From Hymenoscyphus infarciens (lineage: Eukaryota; Ascomycota; Leotiomycetes; Helotiales; Helotiaceae), in NCBI GenBank assembly GCA_001414345.1, contig LLCB01000106.1:62001-126000 (forward strand): a stretch of 64,000 bases of DNA, written 5' to 3'. The position numbers and the translations under genes were made by a program. A model generated the notes under the pieces. The model ran no database searches and was not told where the DNA came from. It saw only the letters and a list, made by a program, of their open reading frames with translations. Of this stretch, positions 48,280-60,012 are shown in pieces; position 1 is the first letter of the stretch; the number at the start of each line of letters is the position of its first letter.

Positions 48280-50575
48280 TTATATATACTTTATTAGTAG
48301 CTAAGCTACTAATAGTATATTAAAGAACTAAGTAATAGTAACTACTTAGTTTATTCTTCTTTTATTATTAGTTATTATATACTATATCTACTTTATAAGT
48401 AGTAAATATTTATTTAGTTTTATATATACTTTACTAGTAGCTAAGCTACTTATAGTATATAAAAGAACTTAGTAATAGTAACTAAGTAAGTTATTCTTCT
48501 TTTATTAATAGTTATTCTATATTATATATACTTTATTTATAGCTAAGCTACTAATAGTATTTATAAGAACTAAGTAGTAGTAACTATCTATGTTATTCTT
48601 CTTTTATTATTAGGTATTATATACTATATCTACTTTATAAGTAGGAAATATATTACTTTTATATATACTTTATTAGTAGCTAAGCTACTAATAGTAGTTA
48701 TAAGAACTAAGTAGTAGTAACTATCTATATTATTCTTCTTTTATTAATAGTTATTATATATTATATCTACTTTATAAGTAGGAAATATATTAGTTTTATA
48801 TATACTTTATTAGTAGCTAAGCTACTAAGAGTATATATAAGAACTAAGTAGTAGGAACTATTTATATTATTCTTCTTTTATTATTAGATATTATATACTA
48901 TATCTACTTTATAAGTAGGAAATATATTACTTTTATATATACTTTATTAGTAGCTAAGCTACTACTAGTAGATAAAAGAACTTAGTAATAGTAACTATCT
49001 AATTTTTTCTTCTTTTATTACTAGTTATTATATACTATATCTACTTTATAAGTAGGAAATATATAAATATTTATAGCTAAGCTACTAATAATATATATAA
49101 GAACTTAGTAGTAGTAACTATCTAGTTTATTCTTCTTTTATTAATAGTTATTATATATTATATCTACTTTATAAGTAGGAAATATATAAATACTTTTATA
49201 TATACTTTATAAGTTACTAAGCTACTAATAGTATATAAAAGAACTAAGTAATAGTAACTATCTACTTTATTCTTCTTTTATAAGTAGGAAATATATTACT
49301 ATTATATATACTTTATTAGTAGCTAAGCTACTAATAGTATATAGAAGAACTAAGTAGTAGTAACTATCTAGTTTATTCTTCTTTTATTAATAATTATTAA
49401 ATATTATATATACTTTATAAGTAGAAAGTATATTACTTTTATATAAACTTTATTAGTAGCTAAGCTACTAATAGTATATATAAGAACTAAGTAGTAGTAA
49501 CTATATATATTATTCTTCTTTTATAGATAGTTATTAAATATTATATATACTTTATTAGTAGCTAAGCTACTAATAGTATATATAAGAACTAAGTAGTAGT
49601 AACTATCTAGTTTATTCTTCTTTTATTAATATTTATTATATATTATATCTACTTTATAAGTAGGAAGTATATTACTTTTATATATACTTTATTAGTAGCT
49701 AAGCTACTAATAGTATATATAAGAACTAAGTAGTAGTAACTATATATATTATTCTTCTTTTATTAATAGTTATTATATACTATATCTACTTTATAAGTCG
49801 GAAATATATTACTTTTATATATACTTTATTAGTAGCTAAGCTACTAATAGTATATATAAGAACTAAGTAGTAGTAACTACGTATATTATTCTTCTTTTAT
49901 TAATAGTTATTATATACTATATCTACTTTATAAGTAGGAAATATATTACTTTTATATATACTTTATTAGTAGCTAAGCTACTAATAGTATATATAAGAAC
50001 TAAGTAGTAGTAACTACGTATATTATTCTTCTTTTATTATTAGGTATTATATACTATATCTACTTTATAAGTAGGAAATATATAAATACTTTTATATATA
50101 CTTTATAAGTTACTAAGCTACTAATAGTATATAAAAGAACTAAGTAATAGTAACTATCTACTTTATTCTTCTTTTATAAGTAGGAAATATATTACTATTA
50201 TATATACTTTATTAGTAGCTAAGCTACTAATAGTATATATAAGAACTAAGTAGTAGTAACTACGTATATTATTCTTCTTTTATTAATAGTTATTATATAC
50301 TATATCTACTTTATAAGTAGAAAGTATATTACTTTTTGTATATTACTTTTTTATATACTTTATAAGTAGCTAAGCTACTAATAGTATATAGATGAACTAA
50401 GTAGTAGTAACTATCTAGTTTATTCTTCTTTTATTAATAGTTATTAAAATATTATATATACTTTATTTATAGCTAAGCTACTAATAGTATATATAAGAAC
50501 TAAGTAGTAGTAACTATCTAATTTATTCTTCTTTTATTAATAGTTATTATATATTATATCTACTTTATAAGTATT
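48280..50575 (-). repeat. 137-bp satellite array, right arm (inverted)
   Basis: AGTAGCTAAGCTACT cores start at 48,296, 48,436, 48,675, 48,812, 48,949 and onward to about 50,470. Most are 137-140 bp apart, with shortened variants. It is the reverse complement of the left array, including 'ttattcttcttttattaata' and 'ctaagtagtagtaac'. Several adjacent units are nearly identical, suggesting recent unequal exchange despite the AT-rich content. Confidence 0.92.
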
Positions 50576-53500
50576 AAATATATCTATAGAAAACAGTGAA
50601 TATTACTAACTAGAATATCTCTGTTTTTTAACTTAAATACTCTACTTTTAGTAAATAAGGTAAATTAGTTCTTTTAAATTAATTAGAGAGTAAATTAGTT
50701 AATTACTATTAACTATATATAGAATATTTACTTTATTTATTACTAAACTACTAATACTATAATTCTTAACACTATCTAAGCTAGAAGATAGTATCTATTA
50801 AAATTAGTTCTACTAGTATAAAAGAACTCTTCTTTATACTTTATAAAAATAGAAAACTATTAAAAGAACTATATAAGAAGAGAGCTTATAAATATAGAAA
50901 AGAAAGTAGAGAGTTAAAAGTTTTTAAACTAATAAGCCTTTATTATAATTAATAATATAAATTAAATTCTACTAAAGTACTAAAGCTAGAGATTATAGAT
51001 ATTTAAGTAGAATAACTATAAACTAAAATTAAGTTACCTAATAACTACTTACTTTACTTTAAATACTATCTATTAAAACCCTTCCTACTTTATATATACC
51101 TTTATTTATTAATAACATCTTAATTCTTATAGTATTATCTAGATTATATACTAAGACGTAAAAATAATATTATAGTACCTTCTTAGAACGAGTAACGTAC
51201 TAAGATATACTAAGTATACTTCTAATTACTAAGGTATTCCTCTTAAATACTATTTATACTATTACTACTTTCTTTACTTAAGTACTTTCTAACTTAGTAG
51301 CCTCCTTTTCTATATATAAAGTCTTAGTATAAGAATTAGAGGGTTTATTACTACTAATAGCTCTCTTAGGTTAATATATACTTTAAAGCTTACTAGTACT
51401 ACTACCTTTATTAGATTAGCTATTCTTTTTATCTCTTATATAAATACTACTAGTCTTATTAATTTTATTAGTATTTTAGTATCCTCTTTTACTCTATATT
51501 CCCTTATATTAATTAGAAACATTTATAAGATTACTACTACTACTACTACTATTCTTAGATTAATCTATATCTTAAGTACTTAGAGTATTAAAGATAAGTT
51601 AATTAGAATTTTAAGAATCCTTAATAAGAATACCTCTAGGTTTTTTAGAGTAATTAGAAGACGCTTTTAAAGTATTACTAGTACTAAGTCTTTTAGGATT
51701 ATTTATATTTTTAGTTAAGCGACGACTTTCCTCTACTTTATAATAAGCCTATTCTCTTAATAGCTAATCTTATAGTACTATACCTAAGCCTAGCTTACTA
51801 AGAGTAAGTATATTAGAGTTTCTTTACTAAGAGGCTAAATTATTAAAGTATATCTTAGAAGGTATTAGGTTTAGGAAGTTAAGTACTAGACTATTACTAG
51901 GCTAGAGAAATTTATTAAAATTAATTTCTTTCTTAACTAGAAAAGAAAGAAGAGTATAAACTCTATTATAGTAGGCTTTTTCTACCTTAGTAGTAGTATT
52001 ATAAATATTTATTATATTATTACTATTATTAATAAAATTTATTATATTATTATTATAAGTATTATTATTTATTATAGTATTATTTATTACGTCGCTATCC
52101 TCTATATTACTCTAGCCTTCTAAACCTAAACGTTAGTCCTTAGAAACAGAGGTAGGATTAAATAATATACTAATTAAGAGCTTAACTCTTTTTCTTTTAA
52201 GAACGTTAATTATTTTATATTACTAATTAATAGAGAATTATAAGCTCTATTTCTTAAGCTACTAAAGTAGGTTCTTAAATATATAGTTAACGTTTAAGCT
52301 AAGTTATTTCTTATTCTTCTTTAACTTCTTCTCTTTAAAATTAATCTTAAAATCTCTCTATTTATCTATTTTAGCTTTAAACTCTCTCTTACTATTAAGT
52401 AATTTAAGTATAAACTTTCTTTTAAGATATAAACTAATACTTTAAAACTTCTTAACTAAATAATAATAAAGCTAGTCTTAAATAGATTTACTTAAGTTAG
52501 TATTAGATATACTAGCTTTTATAATTATAGTATTAAGTACTTATTAAGTAGTATTCTTTTTAGGATTACTTTTAAGCTAAGCCTTTAAAGTAGGTAGTAT
52601 AATATAATTAGTAGTATAGGTTAAGATAACTATAATATTAGACTTAATATTACTAATACTAGAGTAGGAAGTTAGGTTATCTCTTATAAGAGTAAGTATA
52701 TTAATATTAGTAATACTATAAAGACTTCTATTAGCTAGTAATCCTAGGTTAGTTTTAATAATCTATTAATATTAAGTTATTAAGAGTTACTTAAATAGTA
52801 CTTCTATCTATCTCTTAATATTTTTCTTAATTAGTATCTAGATATTATAGCTATAAGATAAGCTATAGTTCTTTTACTTTATAGTAAGTTAGAGATAGAT
52901 AACTAGTATTAAAAAATAGAGAGTATAACTATAAAGTCTTTATACTTTATATTCTAATTTATTACTACTATTATCTAAAGCGTCTAAAGTATTAATACCT
53001 ACTTTAGATTTAATAAGTTTCTATTTTTTTAAGCTTAACTTCTTAGCTACCTTCTTTTTTCTTTTCTTTACTACTTTAACTCTCTTTTCTAAGTTACTAA
53101 TGCCTTTTAAACCTCTCTAAATATCTTCTAGATTAGTTAGTAGTAATCGAACGTATTAGTAGATATAGGTTTTATATAACTTAAGCTAAGATAGTAGCCT
53201 TAATAGAGGCTTTCTATTTTAAGATATAGGTAGTATAATAAGCTAAGAGAGTATTAGTAGGCTTATATATAGTATTATAGTAAGAAATACTAAGCCTTAC
53301 TAGTATAGGAAATTTAACTAAGAATCTAATAAGTCTACTTTTAGCTATAGTAAAAAGAATTAAAGGTACTAATATTACTACTATACTTTATTTAATAATA
53401 TATATATATTCTATATACTTTACTATAATATAGTACTACTAGTAGATCTATTAATTATAAATTAAAGATGTTTAGAAGATAGTAAGTCTATTAAGGAACT

Positions 53501-53789
53501 TTAGATATAAGCTTAAGATAGTATAACCTAAGGCTTTATATATTATATACTATAGGACTATATAGGGTTAATCTATTAACTTAAAGTTTTTATAATCTTC
53601 CTCTCTATATACTTAAGTATATAATACTACTCTACTACTCTACTCTAAAACTACTATATCTATAACTATAATCTACTTATTAAACCTATTAATCTCTAAT
53701 AAGCGTTATACTAGGTATTAATTAATATAGTATAGCTTATTTTTTCTTAAGTATTAATTAACTAGAACTAATTAGTATAAGCTATTATA
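50576..53789. other. RIP-decayed DNA between satellite array and copia-A; probable old element, family unknown
   Basis: No open gene. The minus strand shows runs readable as basic, low-complexity protein: near 53,090-52,960 a stretch like ISNLEKRVKVVKKRKKKVAKK, cut by few stops, and near 51,745-51,690 a possible zinc-knuckle relic (AYYKVEESRRLTKN). These suggest a gag or ORF1-like protein of a retroelement on the minus strand, interrupted at 53,790 by copia-A. I could not confirm this. Confidence 0.35.
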
Positions 53790-53794
53790 GAAGT

Positions 53795-53963
53795 TGTCGG
53801 TATATTTAAGAGGTAAATAGCGATTCGGATTAGTATACGTGGGTATACGTGCTTCTCGCTTAAGAGCTACTTAAGTAGGCATCGTAGCTAGCTTTACTTA
53901 GTATATACGAACGATAATATAACTCTTTTTACATCGCTTTTATAACTATAAGTTATACTAACA
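53795..53963 (+). repeat. 5' LTR of complete copia-A
   Basis: 169 bp, TGTCGGTATA...TATACTAACA, giving an imperfect terminal inverted repeat. It contains 'tacttaagtaggcatcgtag' and 'aactctttttacatcgcttt', shared with every other copia-A LTR in the window. Confidence 0.92.
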
Positions 53964-56900
53964 CTGATTAGTAGACGTATAGATTAGATACTTAGTTACT
54001 TCGTATATTTCTACTATAGACATACTTATATAAAAGTAAACTTAATATTACTAGTAGACTCCCCTTCTCTGATTATAACTCCTTCTACTATTCAAATTCA
54101 CGACAAATAGTAAACGCTTCTTAATATAGGAAGCACCGATTACTAATACCGACCTTCTATTATTCTCTAAGATAATTCATACTCTCTAAGACATCTATTT
54201 ACCTAAAACCCGATATCTCTTTTACTTACCGAGTAAAGTATAAACGGACTTTCGATAACATCTAAATTTAATTTAAGTAATAATAACATCTATAACATCT
54301 ATAATATCTATAATATAACAGATACGCTAGCACCGATTCCGACGACTTCGGAGGCTTTAACTTTAGTACTAAAAGAAGTCTTAAAGCTAGTACTAAAGCC
54401 AAAGTTAATATAAATAGAAGAGACGATTTTTATAGCTAAATAAGAAGAGGAGTACGCTAAAGAAGAGAACGAAGACCTTCTTCTTTAGAACAAATTTTAA
54501 GTAGACTTTAAAGAATAGAATTAAGATAAATTTACTAAAATCTACTAATCTACTACTACTAAGTTACAACGAATACTTCGTAGAAGAGGTATATAGGTTA
54601 AGATAGATAGACATAAGATACTTATATCTTAAGTACTATATAACACCGTTACTAAGGTTAATCTAACTAAGTAGTTAGACGAGGAGTTAAAAGATATAGT
54701 ATTAAGAAGAGCTAGTACTAAAGAATTTAGATCCTATTATAAATATATAGTAGAATATACTAAAAGATAATAAAAGCTATAGTAATAATAACTCTAATAA
54801 TAATAACCTCTAGCTAAAAATATTACTTAAAACACCTAATCTAAGACGAAGGCTAGAGACGAAGCTTTATAAGCATCTACTATATAATAATAATAACAAC
54901 TAATATTATTATAATAACCGATATCGTTATAATAACCGACACCTTTAACGACTTTAATCCTACTAATTAAAAGGAAAGACCTAAGCGATCTAGTATAACC
55001 TCTAATCTAACTTTTAAATCTACTAAAAGATAACTAAACCTCCTTCTTTATATCCTATTAATTTAGCGAAGATACTAGTAGTAACGATTTTAACAATGTC
55101 TCTAAGTATCTAGAACATAATTAGCAATAAGATAATTATAGTAGAAGGCTACTAGTACGAATAAATATAGTATATTTTAAAGATAAATTACCTTCTTAAA
55201 GTTTAAAGAGTTAAGACTACTCTTATGTATTAGATACTCTTATAAAGGTATATAAGAACGATTAAAAGTATAGTAGAAAAGAAGACAACTTTATAATTAA
55301 AGTTATAATATTTAAAGATATATATAAAAGGAGTAGAGTATTACTAGCAATTTACTCTCTTACCTTCTCTATTATATTAAAAGACAATGCTTTAAATTAC
55401 TTTTATACTATACTTTTTAATAAAAATAACAATTAATCTTTTAAAGTTTTATCTATGTTTATATAATAATACTTTAAAGATAAACTTCACGAAAGAGGCT
55501 AATTATCTAAGTAGAATAATATTAATTTATAAGAGATAATTTAAGTATTTAAAGTATTAATATTATAGTGTTTTAAGAATATATTATTAAGACTTAATTT
55601 ACTAAGATTTTCCCTTCTTATTAACTTTCGTACTAATAGTTAGTTTTTAAATAAGCTAATTTTAGCGTGTAAAAAGGTTCTAGATTATACTATTATAATA
55701 TTAACCTTACTCTAAGACTCTTTAATTTCTAATACTATTACTCTCCTACGAAGTTCGATCTAATCCTATATAAAAGTCTACCTAGAGATAGTTATAAACG
55801 AAACTATAATAACTAAGAGGTACTTCTATAAGAGTAGATAATATAGTATAAACAAATTTAGTAATATAGATTAATATAAAAAGAAGAGGATATATTATAT
55901 ATATAGAAAGAATAACTATTTATCTTAGGATTATAGTTAAGAAGAGTAAGACTATTACTTTACTAAATAGACTAATAATAATTCTAGATACTTTAAAGAT
56001 AAGTAAGATAGGTATACTAGAAAGGTATATAATACTAATATAGTATATACTTAGAGTACTTAAGAGGAGGAGATATTAAAGACACTTTAAGCTATTACTC
56101 TATTAAAAGAAGATAGTTACTTATTAGATACTAGCTTAGATAATAAAGTTATCTATTATAATATTACTTCTATAAGATTTATTAACGATTTAAATATTAA
56201 ACAACTTACTACGAATTTAATAAGTTTAGTATAAAAACACGTTATTAATAGATATATCTTATAAAACCTAAACAACCTAAATAACACTTTTAATATTATA
56301 TACAAATTTATAGAAGAAGTATTTATAATAATAGTTAAAAGATATATAAAAGAGAACTTTTTTAGTATAATAATTAATATTAGAGTAGCTTAAAAGTTAA
56401 GTATAGAATATAACTAATATCTTACGTATATTAGACTTATTAAAAGCGTTCTAATTAACAAAGATATAAAGAGTTAATTTAATATCTAGTTTAGTAAGAG
56501 ATATACTCTATCTTTAAGATTAATAATAGTTAATATACTAATTAGAAGAGCTAAATTCTATATAGTATAATCTAATACCTCTTTCATCTTTTATATTAAT
56601 AATATAGACAACTTAAATATTACTCTAAATAATCTTTAAAATATACTTATCTAAGAGAATAAGAAAAGAACAGAAGTTAAGAGGTTCTCTATTATATAAC
56701 GATTTAGATACCTTTTTCTACTCTAAGATAAAGCTATATATAACTTTATATAGAAGTACTTAACCTTTTTTATAAATATTAATATTTAATAACTTTATAG
56801 ACGATTTAGCCACCTATTAGTACTAAGATTATAACACGTATTAGAAAGAGCTAGGTATTATATTAACTAAGGTATCCTTTAACATCTTACTAAATTTTAT

Positions 56901-59838
56901 AAATACTATTAAAAGCATAGAAGTTTACCTAGCTAATTTAAGTTTACTCTTTATAATAATCTTAAATTTAATTATAGTGTTTTAATTAATACTTTCTTCC
57001 TTAATAAACAGGTAGTCTTATACTATATAGATAAAGTAATAAGGTATTAAGTAGATAACTTTTTACTAGATATAAAAGCAATAACTATATAGGAGGTTTT
57101 CTAAAGATATTAGATTAATATATATCTTAGACCTCTTAATTATATTATTATAAATACTAGGACAAACTTTATTAGAAAGGACTTTATATACTCCGCTATT
57201 AGAATAGGTACTATAGTAAAAACTATACTAGTTAAGACATATAATTTAATTAGTATAGTAAAACGTTACTATAGACCAATTTAATAAGTATATAATATTA
57301 TATATAAACAAGAGCTATATCTCTTATAAAGTTTAACACTTCAAATAGCCTTTAAAGTAATCAACGATATAGCAGGCCTAAATAGACTAGTCCCTACTCT
57401 ATTAGTATATAGAGTATATACTAGAATAACTATAACCGACGCACCTTCGTAACCGATTTCTATAAGGTCTAAGACCTATAAGAAGGCTACTTAAGAAGTA
57501 TAAAAGTAGATTATATCTTGTTAAGTTAAAGAAGCTCTTAATATATAAAATAGACTAATTAACTAAGTTAAGGACTTACTCTTAAATTTAAACGTTTTAG
57601 TATAGAGAGAGTATATAAAGTCTTAGATAAGACCTTTTATTCTTTAAAGAATTAAGAATAAAGACTATATTATAATACTACTAAGCAGTCTTATAAAGTT
57701 TTAATCTATAGTTATAAAGCTATACTTTATTAAAACTTTTAAAACTTCTAGAATAGTACTAGTAACTAAGGAAGTTTCTAATATAGTACCGTCTAAAACG
57801 ATACTATAACCCTATAAAAAAGAGAGAACTTTTAAGTAACAGAGTAGATAGGAAGTAGACTAAAGTAACTAAGATATTAAATAATATTTACCTTCTCTCT
57901 AATACCGACTTCGTTAGTTACAAATCCGTTAAAACACTAATATTCTAGAACTCTTACTAGAACCTCTCTAGAAGCGTAGACGTAGACAGCCTTAAAAGTA
58001 TCTAAAGCCTCTAAATAAGTCTTTCAAAGTATTATTCTAATAATTAGATACTTTTATAGACAATTTTAACTATATTATTCTTAAAGATATTAGAACTTTT
58101 CTTACTAATTTAAGTAAACCTTATAATATTAAAGTATTTATAACTAATAATAGTATAGTATACGTTAAATCGCGATAAAAAGAGATTAATAGATTAACTA
58201 ATTAAAGTGTTTTTAAGATTATTACTTAGAAAGAGTTACTTCCTAATACTAGAATATTTAGATTACGCTTTATAGATAATATTAAATTTAAGAGTATAGT
58301 ACTTACTTTTATAAAGTTAAGATTAGTAATCTAAGTATATAATAATACTAGAAAGTTATTAGTACTTACTTAAGCGCCTATAATTCAAAGAGTAAGCTAG
58401 AGAATAATCCTTATACTTATTATAATACTTCTAGACTTACAAGTATTTATTTAGAATATTACTTAAGTATATATATAATCTTTAACTAACTTAAATCAGA
58501 AATTCTTTATATACTCTTTTAAAAGTTATCCTTAATAGAAAGATATATTCTTTAAAGTAATTAGACTATTATATAGTATTCTAGAAGCTAGTAATCACTA
58601 GTTTATAATATACTATAAATACTATATTATAAGGCTTATAATAGAACAATTAACTTTCGACTCCTGTCTTTTATATACTAAGTTATACTAGTACAACGAG
58701 TAAGTAAAGTTAGATACCTCTTTTAGTATAGTAAGCCTTTAAACTAATAATACCCTTATACTTACTAATAACGCTTTTACTAATAAAGAAGAGCTTACTA
58801 TTAACAAAGCTAGATTTATGTCTAAGAAGAGAGAAGAGCTTACTATTAACTATCTAATTAAATTTAATAGAGAGCTAATTACCAAGTATTATAATAGCTC
58901 TATATCTCTTACTTAGGATTACGTAAAACACTTAGATTTAGTATAAAAGGCTCTATCTAAGATATCTGATATAAAAGAGACATTATATATAGTAGATACT
59001 AAAGATTAATATATTATATAACGTACTAGAGAGGTATACTTAGCTACGGTATCCTAGCTTAAAGCTGCTTTCGACTTATTATATACTACCTAAACTATCG
59101 ATTCTTAAAATGATAATATTTTACTCCTTAATAAGCGAATTTAATAGTAAATTAACAATCTCTTAAAAGGACTTAAATTCGTTAAATTAGATAAATCTTC
59201 TTTAAAGTTATATACTTTTACTAACGGATTATTCGCTAATAATAAAGACTTGTTATTATAAATTAGTTATGTTATTACTCTTATAGATAAAGATAATAAT
59301 ACTAATATCTTATATTAGTCTTCTACTAAATATAAGAGAGTTATCTATAGTGTTTTAGTATTAGAATTATATATAATAAGCTCTAGATTTAACGCCGTGG
59401 CTTTAATAAAATCGACTTTTAAAAACATCTTAGGATTTAAGGTACTACTTATAGTATATACTAATTCGAAGTCTATTTACAAATGTATAGCTAAATTAGA
59501 TATAACTAAGGAGAAGCAACTAATAATTAATATTATATACTTATAAGAAGTATATAAATTAAGAGAGATTAATAAGATTAAATAGATTAATAGTAAGAGT
59601 AATCCTATAAATGCTATAACTAAAAAGGGTTACTATAATACTCTATAAAAGTTAATCGATACTAATAAGCTAGATATCAACCTTATAGAGTAGGTAGAAC
59701 GAAGTAAGGGATAATAAGAGACTGAAATAGAGCCTCCTTATTAGCCGAGGACAGAGAATAGAGGGCTCTAATTAGTTAGATTAGATATGTGATTTTTGAT
59801 AGTTTTGAGTAACTTCTATCATTTTGAAGAAGTACTAG
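53964..59838 (+). pseudogene. copia-A gag-pol polyprotein, inactivated by RIP
   Basis: Plus-strand conceptual reading with stops at former Trp and Gln codons. Near 57,340-57,420 it reads LTLQIAFKVINDIAGLNRLVPTLLVYRVY (shown here in overlapping parts: LTLQIAFKVINDIAG and NRLVPTLLVYRVY), the conserved end of the integrase in this widespread fungal copia group. Near 57,550-57,600 there is the NRLI...LLLNLNVLV*RE motif. RNase H near 59,240-59,700 reads ISYVITLIDKDNN, SSTKYKRVIYSVLVLELY, TNSKSIYKCIAKL, INKIK*INSKSNPINAITK and VER. A catalytic-site codon of RNase H (TDSKSLY in relatives) has changed to Asn. The upstream third should be gag and protease. No functional product is possible. Confidence 0.85.
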
Positions 59839-60007
59839 TGTTAGTATATTCAAGGGGTAAATAGCGATTTGGATTAGTATACGTAAGTATACGTACTTCT
59901 CGCTTAAGAGCTACTTAAGTAGACATCGTAGCTAGCTTTACTCGGTATATACGAACGATAATATAACTCTTTTTGCATTGCTTTTATAACTATAAGTTAT
60001 ACTAACA
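59839..60007 (+). repeat. 3' LTR of complete copia-A
   Basis: 169 bp, TGTTAGTATA...TATACTAACA, preceded by a purine-rich stretch 'ttttgaagaagtactag' as expected for a polypurine tract. It differs from the 5' LTR only by scattered C/T and G/A changes. Confidence 0.92.
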
Positions 60008-60012
60008 GAAGT

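Larger units (their letters stand above)
33070..50575. mobile_element. Candidate giant foldback-type element: inverted satellite arrays around a 12.8-kb centre
   Basis: The same 137-bp satellite occurs as a plus-strand array at the left and as its reverse complement at the right (48,280-50,575), so the two arrays could pair as one long hairpin. Each arm is about 2.3 kb. Inverted arms built of tandem repeats around a unique centre are the hallmark of foldback elements as known in Drosophila. The centre is RIP-saturated and no transposase was read from it, so the class is inference. Alternatives are a segmental inversion of a pre-existing satellite, or centromere-type satellite DNA. Exact ends and target duplication could not be found. 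Confidence 0.45.
53795..60007 (+). mobile_element. copia-A copy 3: complete Ty1/copia element with target duplication
   Basis: Two 169-bp LTRs (53,795-53,963 and 59,839-60,007) with ends TGTCGGTATA / TATACTAACA bound 6,213 bp. GAAGT stands directly before (53,790-53,794) and after (60,008-60,012), a perfect 5-bp duplication. The polyprotein frame is RIP-mutated throughout. This copy retains more CpG, CpA and TpG than copies 1 and 2, especially in the LTRs and the first kilobase, so it is the youngest or least mutated of the three. Confidence 0.93.

Noticed and set aside
33070..50575. Centromere called outright from AT-rich satellite DNA
   Set aside because: Possible, but nothing in the sequence shows it. 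The inverted arrangement and short arrays fit an inverted-repeat element at least as well.
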